In this document: positions 25,939-34,663 of the stretch, piece after piece | Layout: every line of letters starts with the position of its first letter | How positions within the stretch are numbered: the first letter of the stretch is position 1 | Assembly (NCBI GenBank): GCA_030446715.1 | Contig: JAUJMU010000009.1 | Span: 124,001-188,000 of the forward strand | Reading direction: 5' to 3' | Source: Cytophagales bacterium | Lineage (GTDB): Bacteria > Bacteroidota > Bacteroidia > Cytophagales > 172606-1 | DNA: 64,000 bases | Made by a program: the position numbers and the translations under genes | Notes under the pieces: model-generated | Databases searched by the model: none | The model's input: only the letters and a program-made list of their open reading frames with translations | What the model was told of the DNA's origin: nothing

Positions 25939-27255
25939 ATGCCCCTGCTGATTGTCCTGTTCGGAATTCTGCTGCTGCTTGTACTGATTCTCGGCCTCCG
26001 GCTGAATGCTTTTCTGGCGCTGGTGCTGGCGGCGCTGGTGATCGGCGTGATGGAAGGAATGCCATTTGCCGCGGCCGTAAGGTCTATCGAGAAGGGAGTA
26101 GGGGATACGCTGGGCTCCCTTACGCTGATCATCGGCTTCGGGGCCATGCTCGGCAGCCTGATCGTGGAGAGTGGCGCGGCCCAGCGGATTACCTTCCGGC
26201 TGCTCAACGTATTCGGGGAGAAACGCCTGCCGTGGGCCATGGTGCTGACGGGCTTTATTGTGGGCGTACCGTTGTTTTACAACGCCGCTTTTGTGTTGCT
26301 GGTGCCGGTGGCATTTGCCATTATCACTGCTACCCGGCTGCCTTCCCTGTATGTGGGCATTCCGATGGCGGCGGCCCTGTCAGTTACGCATGGCTACCTG
26401 CCGCCGCACCCGGGGCCGTCGGCCATAGCCGTGATCTACAAAGCTGATTTCGGCCTTACGCTGTTGTACGGCATCATTGTAGCCATTCCGGCCATTATCA
26501 TTGCCGGGCCGGTGTTCGGCGGCTTGTTGAAGAACTACAAAGTGCCGCCGCCCAAAGACCTGTTTGGTTTTAAGGAACGGACGGAAGCCGAAATGCCCGG
26601 CTTCAGCGCAAGCCTGTTTACGGCCCTGGTGCCGGTGCTGCTGATGGCTTTTTCCGCCGTGATGAACCTGACGCTGCCGGAAGAATCAGCCTTCAGGAAG
26701 TTTTTTGATCTGATCGGTAACCCGGTAGTGGCGCTGTTGCTGTCGGTGTTGTTTGCCATCTGGCTGCTGGGAATACGCCGGGGCAAATCCATGGGCGAAA
26801 TCAATACTACTCTGGTGGGTGCTGTTACCGGCACCGCCATGGTCCTCTTCACCATTGGTGGCGGCGGGGCGCTGAAAGGGGTCATTGTGGACAGCGGCGT
26901 GGGCAAATACATCGAAGGGCTGGTCAGCGGCTACGCTATTTCGCCCCTGTGGATGGCTTGGGGCGTAGCTGCGTTGATCCGGGTCAGCTTAGGCTCGGCT
27001 ACGGTGGCGGCCCTCACCGCGGGGGGCATCGTGCTGCCGCTGATTGATCCGGCTACCACGAGTCCGGAACTGATGGTGCTGGCCACCGGGGCCGGCAGCC
27101 TCATGTTTTCGCACGTAAATGACCCCGGTTTCTGGATGTTCAAGGAGTATTTTAATCTGAGCATTCTGCAGACCATCGCCTCGTGGTCGGTGATGGAAAC
27201 GCTGGTGTCGGTGCTGGGGCTGGTAGGCGTGCTGGTGCTGGATACTTTCGTGTAA
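25939..27255 (+). CDS. gntP: GntP family gluconate:H+ symporter-type permease
   Basis: 438 residues from the ATG at 25939; a longer in-frame reading to 25519 would translate palindromic repeats and is rejected. The protein is almost entirely hydrophobic with about 12 helices. TLIIGFGAMLGSLIVESGAA, then THGYLPPHPGPSAIA and FTIGGGGALKGVIVDSGVG are GntP family signatures, and ATGAGSLMFSHVNDPGFWM is the conserved C-terminal loop. The family imports gluconate and related sugar acids with protons. No gluconate kinase or dehydratase is adjacent, so the substrate is not fixed. Confidence 0.9.
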   Translation: MPLLIVLFGILLLLVLILGLRLNAFLALVLAALVIGVMEGMPFAAAVRSIEKGVGDTLGSLTLIIGFGAMLGSLIVESGAAQRITFRLLNVFGEKRLPWAMVLTGFIVGVPLFYNAAFVLLVPVAFAIITATRLPSLYVGIPMAAALSVTHGYLPPHPGPSAIAVIYKADFGLTLLYGIIVAIPAIIIAGPVFGGLLKNYKVPPPKDLFGFKERTEAEMPGFSASLFTALVPVLLMAFSAVMNLTLPEESAFRKFFDLIGNPVVALLLSVLFAIWLLGIRRGKSMGEINTTLVGAVTGTAMVLFTIGGGGALKGVIVDSGVGKYIEGLVSGYAISPLWMAWGVAALIRVSLGSATVAALTAGGIVLPLIDPATTSPELMVLATGAGSLMFSHVNDPGFWMFKEYFNLSILQTIASWSVMETLVSVLGLVGVLVLDTFV

Positions 27256-27259
27256 ATGT

Positions 27260-27356
27260 TGTATGGTTGTATGTTAAATTGCTTAATTGTCGGAGGCTCG
27301 GGAAATGACTGTTCTGCCTGCCAACAATTTAACAATGCAACAATGTAACCATCCAT
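27260..27356. repeat. AT-rich intergenic inverted repeat (TTAAATTG family), copy 1
   Basis: ATGGTTGTATGTTAAATTGC on the left pairs imperfectly with CAATTTAACAATGCAAC... on the right, between two convergent genes, so it may act as a two-way terminator. Related words occur at 42972-43035 and 46938-46986. Confidence 0.55.
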
Positions 27357-27361
27357 TATTT

Positions 27362-29209
27362 CTACAGTTCCTTGCCCGAGGCCAGGTCAATCATCATGCT
27401 CAGTTCCTCTACCAGGACATCGTTGCCGCCGGGGCTGAAGCCAACACTCCTGAACCGGATATTGCCCTGTGGATCAATGATGAATTTAGTGGGGATTCCC
27501 TCTACCTTGTAGGCGCTGATTACCTTATCCTCCACATCCAGAGGCACGGTGAAATCATAGTTTTTCTTTTCCAGGAACCCACCGGCTACTTTCTGTTTGT
27601 CGGCTTCCTTCTGCCAGGAATTGATGAACAGGAACTTCACATCGGGGTTCTCTTTGTACTTATTCACTGCCTGCTGCATGCCCGGCATGGAGGAGACGCA
27701 CGGACCACACCAGGTGGCCCAGAAATCCAGCACTACCGTTTTGCCCTTCAGGTCCGCCATAGACACGGTTTTGCCGTTCAGGTCCAGCAGCGTAAACGCC
27801 GGTGCCGGTTCCGATATCATCTTTGTCCGCAGTTCTTTCTTCCTATTCTCACGGGCCGTAGTTTCCAAAGACGCCAGGTGGTGGCTGAATCCTTTTTCGT
27901 TCCCGTTTACAGCCAGGTAAGCCAGCCGGAGGTTTTCCTTCATCGGGGCAGTGCCTTTGCCATCAGCAATGAAAGTGCCTGCTTCATTCAGGGCCTCCTG
28001 GTGGCGACCCGTTTTCACCATGGCCGCAACGTACCGTTCGTTTACTTCGGCATTTTTTCCTTTCGTCAGGGAAACGGATTCTTTCAGATGCGTATGCGCT
28101 TCTTCGGGCTTGCCGTTCTTCGCCAGAATGGCTCCGTACGTATTCAATGCCGTTGCCAGTAACCCTTCAGCCTCCTGCGCCTTTTCCAATTGAAGCCGGG
28201 CTTTGCGGACCGCGGTAGCCGCAATGGTTTCGGCCAGCTCCAGCTCCTGATCTGACTCATTCAAGGCGCGGGCAAGAAAGTTATGATCGTCTGCTCCAAA
28301 GTACGCGTCATTTTCCTGAACAAACTTTCTCAGATCCGCGAAGCGTCCATTCTGCCGGTAAGCGTTGGCCATTGCAAGGTGCAGGAAATTTATTCTGCCA
28401 TTGGCCGGAAAGTCCTTTTTGAACTGATTGAACAAGACTGCTTTCTTCTCTGCATCCTGCTCATCGTAGAACTGCCTGATCCTTTCCTCCTGCACCAGAC
28501 TGCCCCTCGGGTCCTTCTGGCGGAGCATTGCCTTGTATTTTCCGGCCTCCCCGGGTTTTTTCAGTTCTTCATACCCGGCAACCAGTTGCTTCAGTTGTTT
28601 GACGGTAAGGTTTTTGGAGGCGGCCATGCTTTCAAGCAGCGCCGAAGCTTTGGCCTCGTACTGGCCGGGCCTTTCTTTTTTTAGAACAGTCAGGTAATAA
28701 GCCAGAAAATCGGCCTTGCTTCCCGGATAAGCTTTAAACTCTTCCTCAAACAAAGAGACAGCCTTTCCGGCATCCTCACTGACAGCTTCAGTCTTTTCCA
28801 ATCCGTAGTAAAAGCCCAGCCACCCCCGGGCACCGGCCACAGGCTTGCCTTGTGGCGTATAGGTATACAAAGCATATCCCTTCCCGTTGTTGTTATCCTG
28901 ACCCTTGCCCTCCCCGAAGGTAAACAGCATCAGACTGGTGCTGTCGTGGGGAGTAAGTTCTCCTGTCCATACAGTGCCTTGCCGCTTCAGCGAAAGGGGA
29001 AAAGGCCTGCCACCCGGTTTAATCATATACACCAGTCCCTGCAGGTCACCGGCATCTGCCGGCAGCGTCCCTTGCGGGTCGTATGTCAGCTTTATCAATT
29101 CTCCGGGCTTTGGCCGGGCGGGCTGGAAAGTAAGTTTAGCCGTCATTTGCCGGGCAAGGCCGGGCGAAATCAGACAACACCAGACCAGCAGGGTGAGCAG
29201 TCTTTTCAT
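27362..29209 (-). CDS. TlpA-like thioredoxin-domain protein with helical repeat region
   Basis: 615 residues from the ATG at 29209, which starts a signal peptide (MKRLLTLLVWCCLISPGLARQ). An N-terminal beta domain (KLTFQPARPKPGELIKLTY) is followed by about 350 residues of TPR-like helices and a C-terminal thioredoxin fold. That fold has the AhpC/TSA-TlpA motif TVVLDFWATWCGPCVSSMPG, giving the CGPC redox pair, and the cis-Pro in VEGIPTKFIID. Proteins like this are periplasmic thiol-disulfide oxidoreductases in Bacteroidota; the partner is unknown. It is divergent from bshC with 122 bp between starts. Confidence 0.85.
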   Translation of the reverse strand: MKRLLTLLVWCCLISPGLARQMTAKLTFQPARPKPGELIKLTYDPQGTLPADAGDLQGLVYMIKPGGRPFPLSLKRQGTVWTGELTPHDSTSLMLFTFGEGKGQDNNNGKGYALYTYTPQGKPVAGARGWLGFYYGLEKTEAVSEDAGKAVSLFEEEFKAYPGSKADFLAYYLTVLKKERPGQYEAKASALLESMAASKNLTVKQLKQLVAGYEELKKPGEAGKYKAMLRQKDPRGSLVQEERIRQFYDEQDAEKKAVLFNQFKKDFPANGRINFLHLAMANAYRQNGRFADLRKFVQENDAYFGADDHNFLARALNESDQELELAETIAATAVRKARLQLEKAQEAEGLLATALNTYGAILAKNGKPEEAHTHLKESVSLTKGKNAEVNERYVAAMVKTGRHQEALNEAGTFIADGKGTAPMKENLRLAYLAVNGNEKGFSHHLASLETTARENRKKELRTKMISEPAPAFTLLDLNGKTVSMADLKGKTVVLDFWATWCGPCVSSMPGMQQAVNKYKENPDVKFLFINSWQKEADKQKVAGGFLEKKNYDFTVPLDVEDKVISAYKVEGIPTKFIIDPQGNIRFRSVGFSPGGNDVLVEELSMMIDLASGKEL

Positions 29210-29296
29210 ACAAGCAAGTGGTTGAATGGATAAGGAGGTAAGGTACAAACGGTTACAGGCATTTTCAAGCATGACGGGCCACTGAATTTATCGGGT

Positions 29297-29304
29297 TATA
29301 TTTG
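29297..29304 (+). promoter_or_regulatory. Possible -7 box for bshC
   Basis: TATATTTG fits TAnnTTTG and lies 28 bp before the likely bshC start. No matching TTTG is found 19 to 20 bases upstream, so this is tentative. Confidence 0.35.
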
Positions 29305-29331
29305 CTCCGCTACGCAAGCGCCCTTACAACC

Positions 29332-30888
29332 ATGCACGTTCAACACCTTCCGCTCTCCCGGACCGGTCAGTTTTCGGAGTTATTTCTGGATTACATCGGG
29401 CAGAAAGATAGCCTGAAGCCTTTTTACCGGGTTTTCCCGTCGGTGAAGAATATGGAAGTACTGATCAGAAACCGAACCTTCGGTGCGGAGAAGCGCGAAA
29501 CGCTGCGGAACGTGCTGCGGGAGCAATATGCCCCTTACCCGCCCCTGGTGCATACGCAGATTGACAGTCTGCAGCACGAAAATACTTTTACCGTTACCAC
29601 CGGGCATCAGCTCAATATTTTCGGTGGTCCGCTGTACCTGATCTACAAGCTGGTGACGGTAATCAACCTGGCAAAGCAGTTGAAAGCAGCGTATCCGCAC
29701 TACCACTTTGTGCCGGTGTACTGGATGGCCACTGAGGACCACGATTTTGAGGAAATCAGCTACTTTCATCTCTACGGGCAAAAACACGCCTGGCAGACGG
29801 AGCAGGCAGGCGCCGTAGGCCGGATGAATCCTAAAGAATTACAGACAGTCTTCGGGAAGATCGCCGAAAAGCTTCCCCTCTTTGAGAAGGCGTATCTGGA
29901 GCACGATACCCTTGCCGACGCCACCCGGTGTTGGGTGCATTCACTCTTTGGCGAACAGGGCCTTCTGTGCATGGATGCCGATGCTCCCACTCTGAAAGCC
30001 CACTTCAGAGACATCATGCGGGAGGATATATTCCGGCAGACTACCCTGCGGGAAGTAGCACAAGTCAACAGCCAGCTGGCAGAACTTGGCTACAAAACGC
30101 AGGTGAACCCGCGGGAGATCAACTTTTTCTATTTACACGAAAGCATCCGGGAACGCATAGTCCCGCAGGGCGACCGGTTTGCCGTGCTGAATACCGCCCT
30201 TTCCTTTTCCGCAACGGAAATGGAAACGCTGATTGAACGACACCCGGAGCGGTTCAGCCCCAACGTAATGCTGAGGCCGGTATACCAGGAGGTCATTCTG
30301 CCCAATCTGGCTTACATCGGCGGACCAGCGGAGGTAGTTTACTGGCTACAGCTCAAAGGGATTTTTGATGCGTGTCAGGTGTCTTTTCCGGCGCTGGTGC
30401 CGCGCAACTTCGCCCTGGTGATAAATAAGGCTTCCGCCCGCAAAGCAGAAAAACTAGGCCTGCCCGTTGCGGATTATTTTCTGGACGAAGCGCAGCTGAA
30501 GCGCAAGTACGTTGAGCATGCCGTAGCCCAGCCGGTGCAGATTGCCGGTGAAAAGGAAATGTTGCTGCAAACTTTCGCAAGCCTGCGGGAAAAGGCGGCC
30601 GCACTTGATCAGACACTGGAAGGTTTCGTGGGTGCCCAGCGCCAACGGGTAGTCCACATTCTGGAACATATAGAAAAGCGGCTCCGGCGGGCCGAGGAGC
30701 AAAACCAGACCGTGGGCATCAGTCAGCTGCTGAATATAAAGGAAAAACTTTTCCCGGGAGGTTCCCTTCAGGAGCGGGTAGATAACTTCCTCAACTTCTA
30801 CCTGAGTGACCCGCAGTTTCTGGAAAAATTACTTTCCATTTTCGATCCGTTTGAGTTCTGTTTTTATGTGATGACAGAAAAGGAATAA
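29332..30888 (+). CDS. bshC: Bacillithiol biosynthesis cysteine-adding enzyme BshC
   Basis: 518 residues from the ATG at 29332 (MHVQHLPLSRTGQFS); ten codons of upstream frame are ignored. The Rossmann-like core shows TTGHQLNIFGGPLYLIYK, VPVYWMATEDHDFEEI and PNVMLRPVYQEVILPNLAYI, all typical of BshC. The enzyme is believed to add cysteine to glucosamine-malate in the last step of bacillithiol synthesis. A coiled coil near residues 415-470 (HILEHIEKRLRRAEEQNQ) is a family feature. The stop codon overlaps the next start by one base (TAATG), so translation is coupled to the cyclo-ligase gene. Confidence 0.92.
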   Translation: MHVQHLPLSRTGQFSELFLDYIGQKDSLKPFYRVFPSVKNMEVLIRNRTFGAEKRETLRNVLREQYAPYPPLVHTQIDSLQHENTFTVTTGHQLNIFGGPLYLIYKLVTVINLAKQLKAAYPHYHFVPVYWMATEDHDFEEISYFHLYGQKHAWQTEQAGAVGRMNPKELQTVFGKIAEKLPLFEKAYLEHDTLADATRCWVHSLFGEQGLLCMDADAPTLKAHFRDIMREDIFRQTTLREVAQVNSQLAELGYKTQVNPREINFFYLHESIRERIVPQGDRFAVLNTALSFSATEMETLIERHPERFSPNVMLRPVYQEVILPNLAYIGGPAEVVYWLQLKGIFDACQVSFPALVPRNFALVINKASARKAEKLGLPVADYFLDEAQLKRKYVEHAVAQPVQIAGEKEMLLQTFASLREKAAALDQTLEGFVGAQRQRVVHILEHIEKRLRRAEEQNQTVGISQLLNIKEKLFPGGSLQERVDNFLNFYLSDPQFLEKLLSIFDPFEFCFYVMTEKE

Positions 30889-31469
30889 TGACCAAAACGG
30901 AACTGCGTAAGGAGTTTTTGGCAAAACGACGCAATTTGTCTGACGAAGAAGCCGTCCGCCTGAGCAGCCGGATTGCCGCAAATTTTATCAGGTCATTTGA
31001 TCTGAGCCCGGTGAGGTACCTGCACGTATACCTGCCATTGTTGCGGCAACGCGAAATAGATACTTTTCTGCTCATCAGGCGAATACAAGCCCTTTATCCG
31101 CAGGCTGATATTCTGGTTCCGAAAGTGGAGCCAGCCTCTCTTACCCTTGAAAGTTATCCTCTGCCTGACGATCATAAGCTGATTGTCAGTCCGTGGGGCA
31201 TTCCGGAGCCGGAAGGCGGTATCCCGGCTGATCCCTCTGTCATTGACCTGATCATCCTGCCGCTGCTTGCCTTTGACCACCGCGGATACCGTGTCGGGTA
31301 CGGCAAAGGGTTTTATGACCGCTACCTGTCCCGGTGCCGGCCCGGCGCACTGAAGATCGGCCTCTCTTACTTCGGCCCGGTGGATGCAACTGACGACACT
31401 GATCCGTTCGATGTGCCCTTGGATTTCTGTGTTACGCCGGAAGGGTTATGGAGCTTTAACGGGCTTTGA
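30888..31469 (+). CDS. 5-formyltetrahydrofolate cyclo-ligase
   Basis: 193 residues, the usual size. The N-terminal KTELRKEFLAKRRNLSDEEA and the C-terminal ATP-binding loop GYRVGYGKGFYDRYL are diagnostic. The enzyme converts 5-formyl-THF to 5,10-methenyl-THF with ATP, returning the folate to the one-carbon pool. It overlaps the bshC stop by one base and is probably in the same transcript; no functional tie between the two is evident. Confidence 0.92.
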   Translation: MTKTELRKEFLAKRRNLSDEEAVRLSSRIAANFIRSFDLSPVRYLHVYLPLLRQREIDTFLLIRRIQALYPQADILVPKVEPASLTLESYPLPDDHKLIVSPWGIPEPEGGIPADPSVIDLIILPLLAFDHRGYRVGYGKGFYDRYLSRCRPGALKIGLSYFGPVDATDDTDPFDVPLDFCVTPEGLWSFNGL

Positions 31470-31924
31470 ATACGGAGAATGGTATTGAAACCGGGCAACA
31501 ATCAGATTGGGTTGCCAACCAATTACCGGCTTGTCTGATGTATTATTACACGCGTCAGCAGTTGCACCTGTATGACGGAAAAACGGATAGTTATTCTGCA
31601 TGCAGGCACCCGGGCTGCATAGGTGGGTTCATTTCCAGCTGTCCGTTGTCTTTATTTCCCCCTGAATTAATCTGGTAGCCGCTGTCTATCAGACTGATAA
31701 TGCCATTGGAAGTACCCATGGCAGGGCGCAGGTGCTGCTAAGGAATTCTAAAACTCAGCTACCGGAGAAAAGACCGGTAACCGCACCGGGTGTCCCGCTA
31801 AAATATCATTTTCCTCTCTCTTTCTTTCCTCACTGTAAAGAATCTTTTCCTGCCGCTGCTTGCACCGTGAATCAATAAAACTAAATTTGAAAAATATTAT
31901 TTACAATATCCATTTAAGTCATTT
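31470..31924. other. Intergenic region without a recognised gene
   Basis: 455 bp. A TTG-started 70-codon frame at 31466-31678 has no family resemblance. Apart from the promoter-like sequence at 31860-31889 nothing was seen. Confidence 0.5.
31860..31889 (+). promoter_or_regulatory. Possible Bacteroidota promoter
   Basis: TTG at 31860-31862, a 19-base spacer and TAAATTTG at 31882-31889 fit the Bacteroidota consensus. It ends 35 bp before the next start codon. Confidence 0.55.
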
Positions 31925-32986
31925 ATGAGGAAAGTTCTACTGCTTATTTTTCTGGCAGCGTATTGCAGTTGCCATTCATTTGGTCAGAACATCAAGGGGG
32001 ATGACCAGAAGTTTACCTACGTACGGCTGCCCCTTAAGCCCCTGCCTGCCAGCATTAAAACCTACAAGCTGGAGACACTCGTGCCGAATTTTCCATTCAA
32101 TTCCTATTCCTTCAACCGGACAAGCGCGATAGCTCAGCTGAACAAGTCCCTTAAACTGGATGGGTACGAAAGCAGTACCGGAGCCGCTGATCTGGAGATG
32201 TACGTGAAAGTAGAGCCTTTCTATTATTCAAACCCCGGCATGAGATCGCGCACCGTGGAAGAGACCCGCGATAAGGCAACAATCAAGGTTACTTACTACT
32301 GGCTGGAAGTTCAGCACAATCTGCCGGTGCACTTCCGCATGACCAATAAGATTGATAATGCAGCAATATTTGACAGCTATGTAGCCGGTAGCCGCGAGTA
32401 TGCAACCTTCCGTACCCCCGAATTCCGCACTTCAGGCGAAGCCTCCAATTATTACGAAAGCCAGAAAAGCGGGCACCTTCAGAAGCTGATTGAAAATTCA
32501 TTCAATGAAGTGGCCAGCTGGATCAGTGACTACGTCAAGAGTAATCACGATTTTGCTCAGGTTGCCGTAAAGCAGGAAGTACTCACCGCACGTCATAAAA
32601 AGGAAGATTACTCCGATCTGGACACTGCCCAGGCCATTGCTTTGAGAGCCTATGCGCTGATCAAGCCTGACCGGAACAGCGGCTTTGCTGAGTTTGCCGC
32701 TGCCATTCAGCCCGCTCTCGACACTTGGGTAAAGGTTCTTCAGGAGGCTGATGTAAACAACAAGAAGGCCCGGATAGACGCCAAAGTGGCCAACGCAATC
32801 ATACACAACCTGTCTGATGCTTATATCTGGCTGAATGAATTTGACAAAGCCAACGAAATGATCACCAAAGCCGACGAGAACGGCAAGAGAGACTACTGGG
32901 TGGCCGAGGCGCGGAAAAACGTCGCCGACCGGAATAACCGGAAAACCGCCAACCAGCAGAGCAGCTTATCCAGCACCCAAAAATAA
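31925..32986 (+). CDS. Secreted hypothetical protein with C-terminal helical repeats
   Basis: 353 residues with a signal peptide (MRKVLLLIFLAAYCSCHSFGQ). The middle, from YVRLPLKPLP to YESQKSGHLQKLIENSFNEV, looks like a beta-rich domain. The C-terminal third (AQAIALRAYALIKPD, IIHNLSDAYIWLNEFDKANEM) is TPR-like. I do not recognise the family. A good promoter lies directly upstream, and a small lipoprotein gene follows 48 bp later in the same direction, so the two may be co-transcribed and act at the cell surface. Confidence 0.7.
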   Translation: MRKVLLLIFLAAYCSCHSFGQNIKGDDQKFTYVRLPLKPLPASIKTYKLETLVPNFPFNSYSFNRTSAIAQLNKSLKLDGYESSTGAADLEMYVKVEPFYYSNPGMRSRTVEETRDKATIKVTYYWLEVQHNLPVHFRMTNKIDNAAIFDSYVAGSREYATFRTPEFRTSGEASNYYESQKSGHLQKLIENSFNEVASWISDYVKSNHDFAQVAVKQEVLTARHKKEDYSDLDTAQAIALRAYALIKPDRNSGFAEFAAAIQPALDTWVKVLQEADVNNKKARIDAKVANAIIHNLSDAYIWLNEFDKANEMITKADENGKRDYWVAEARKNVADRNNRKTANQQSSLSSTQK

Positions 32987-33034
32987 TTTTTATATTTTTC
33001 ATCCTTTATCAACTCCTAATTATCCCTGATTGCC

Positions 33035-33517
33035 ATGAAACGTATTTTTACCCACCTTTTTTCTCTTGTTGCGCTTAGTGTACTCCTGTTTTCCTGCGGT
33101 AAAGAAAAAGTTGATCCGCAGAATATTATCGAAGATCCCCAAGGCGTAAAGCTTTACCTTACATGGACTGTTGATGGTGGTCGGTTAAGTGCAACCAGTG
33201 TGGACATAGAACTGGAACTGCTGAAAGCTACCTCAACAAATAGTTTATCTTACGTTGATGGCAGTTATAGTACTTCAGCTTCAGAAACCGTCATATTGAA
33301 TAACCAAAACTCTGATGGTTCATATGTTGGACAGGTTGAATATGGAAGCGGTTCAAGCCGGGTAGATTATACCTTACAGGTTAGCGGTGTGTCAACAAAT
33401 AAGACGCAAACCTTTAACAGCTATTTCACAGCAAATGATGAAGGCTTAGAAGCCAACCTCGTGAAGATAGTAAAGACCGGAAATTCCTACCGCGTGGAAC
33501 GGTATTCTGCAAACTAA
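33035..33517 (+). CDS. Hypothetical lipoprotein
   Basis: 160 residues. MKRIFTHLFSLVALSVLLFSCGKEK ends in a lipoprotein signal with Cys at residue 21. The mature part is rich in Ser, Thr and short beta-strands (GVKLYLTWTVDGGRLSATSV; VDYTLQVSGVSTNKTQ), as in small surface beta-sandwich proteins of Bacteroidota. No family is recognised. The gene is followed within 22 bp by a strong terminator. Confidence 0.7.
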   Translation: MKRIFTHLFSLVALSVLLFSCGKEKVDPQNIIEDPQGVKLYLTWTVDGGRLSATSVDIELELLKATSTNSLSYVDGSYSTSASETVILNNQNSDGSYVGQVEYGSGSSRVDYTLQVSGVSTNKTQTFNSYFTANDEGLEANLVKIVKTGNSYRVERYSAN

Positions 33518-33538
33518 TTTATAAATTTTTCCAGGACG

Positions 33539-33570
33539 AAAAAGCCGGCAATGGGTGTGCCGGCTTTTTC
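33539..33570 (+). terminator. Rho-independent terminator
   Basis: AAAAGCCGGC, a 9-base loop, GCCGGCTTTTTC. It lies between convergent genes. The A and T runs on both sides make it likely to work in both directions. Confidence 0.85.
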
Positions 33571-33604
33571 GTTTGTTACCGTGTCGTTTGGGTAGCCTTA
33601 TGGC

Positions 33605-34663
33605 TCATTGATTTTGGGTAAATGCCACCAGGTGCTGTGCCAATACCTCTATATCTCCCGGCTCGTGCAGGCTGCTGAGAATCACCCGGGTAATGTGGTC
33701 ACTGTCAGGAGTGGGGTAGGGAAAGCAGGAAATCAATATTTTCCGTTCGCACAGGAAATCATGTAGCCCCGTAGCCGGCGTGTAGAATACCGGATAGTGC
33801 GGAATGTGCCGGAAAAGCCCAGATTGCCCTGCCTCGTGGGAAAACTGTTGAATATTGGCCAGCAGCTGCTCTCTTGCTTCTTCGTACAGCGGACCGGCTT
33901 GTAAAAAAGCGTACAGATACGCAGGCGGTACCGGCGATGCCCCGCCGAAAAATGCCTGTTTCCGGATATCGCCGATCAGGCTGGCATCTGCCAGAACCGC
34001 GCCGCCCGGCAGACCAAGCGCCTTGCCAAGGGAGGCCACCACTACTACCTGCACGTTTGGAAAGACCGCCAGCCGCCCGTAAATACCCCCGCCGTTCCGG
34101 CCGGTAACGCCAAGGCCGTGCGAATCGTCCACAATCAGCATGATCTGCTTGCCCTCCGGTAGTTTTCCCACCCAGTCAAAATGGTAACTCTCCGCCCGGA
34201 GCGGGTCAAGGGCATTGGTGAGGATAATGATCTGCTCAGCCGCCGTCTGCGCCACCTGCTGCGGCAACCCGTCGGCCCATGCCTGCCAGGGAGATTCGTA
34301 ACCATCAGCAGGGCTGCGCCAGAGGGCCGGGTGTGTACGGGGACCGTACAGGAATTCAGCCTTTTCCGGTAGACTTTTCAGGACCAGCTGGCCGGCCAGC
34401 ATCCCCGACGACACCGTAAGGACAGCCGGAGCTCCCGTGAGTCGGGCAAGTTGTGCTTCTGCCTCTTCGTAAACGGAGAGCTGCAGGTTGCCGCCCCGGG
34501 AGCTGGAATAGTTGGCTCCGTAGCGGTTCATGCCTTCGCGGAGCAGGTCCAGAAACGCCGGATTGCGGGCCATGCCCAGGTAAGAGGTACCGCCCAGATA
34601 GAGGAATTCCTCACCATCGAGATAGACGGTGCGGCCGGGCAGGTGATCAGCGTACCGGGTCAC
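33605..34663 (-). CDS. PLP-dependent aminotransferase (8-amino-7-oxononanoate synthase/KBL-like)
   Basis: 352 residues, shorter than the 380-400 of BioF or KBL because the N-terminal helix is brief. Fold type I landmarks are YLGGTSYLGMA, NYSSSRGGNLQ, IVDDSHGLGVTG (the Asp that contacts the PLP ring nitrogen) and VVASLGKALGLPGGAVL with the Schiff-base Lys. The alpha-oxoamine synthase subgroup fits best, but the acyl and amino-acid substrates are unknown. Its start overlaps the end of the dipeptide epimerase gene by 17 bp. A role in handling recycled cell-wall amino acids is inferred from this pairing. Confidence 0.8.
   Translation of the reverse strand: MTRYADHLPGRTVYLDGEEFLYLGGTSYLGMARNPAFLDLLREGMNRYGANYSSSRGGNLQLSVYEEAEAQLARLTGAPAVLTVSSGMLAGQLVLKSLPEKAEFLYGPRTHPALWRSPADGYESPWQAWADGLPQQVAQTAAEQIIILTNALDPLRAESYHFDWVGKLPEGKQIMLIVDDSHGLGVTGRNGGGIYGRLAVFPNVQVVVVASLGKALGLPGGAVLADASLIGDIRKQAFFGGASPVPPAYLYAFLQAGPLYEEAREQLLANIQQFSHEAGQSGLFRHIPHYPVFYTPATGLHDFLCERKILISCFPYPTPDSDHITRVILSSLHEPGDIEVLAQHLVAFTQNQ

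Noticed and set aside
31466-31678. 70-codon frame after the cyclo-ligase gene
   Set aside because: TTG start, no recognisable pattern, not followed by related genes.
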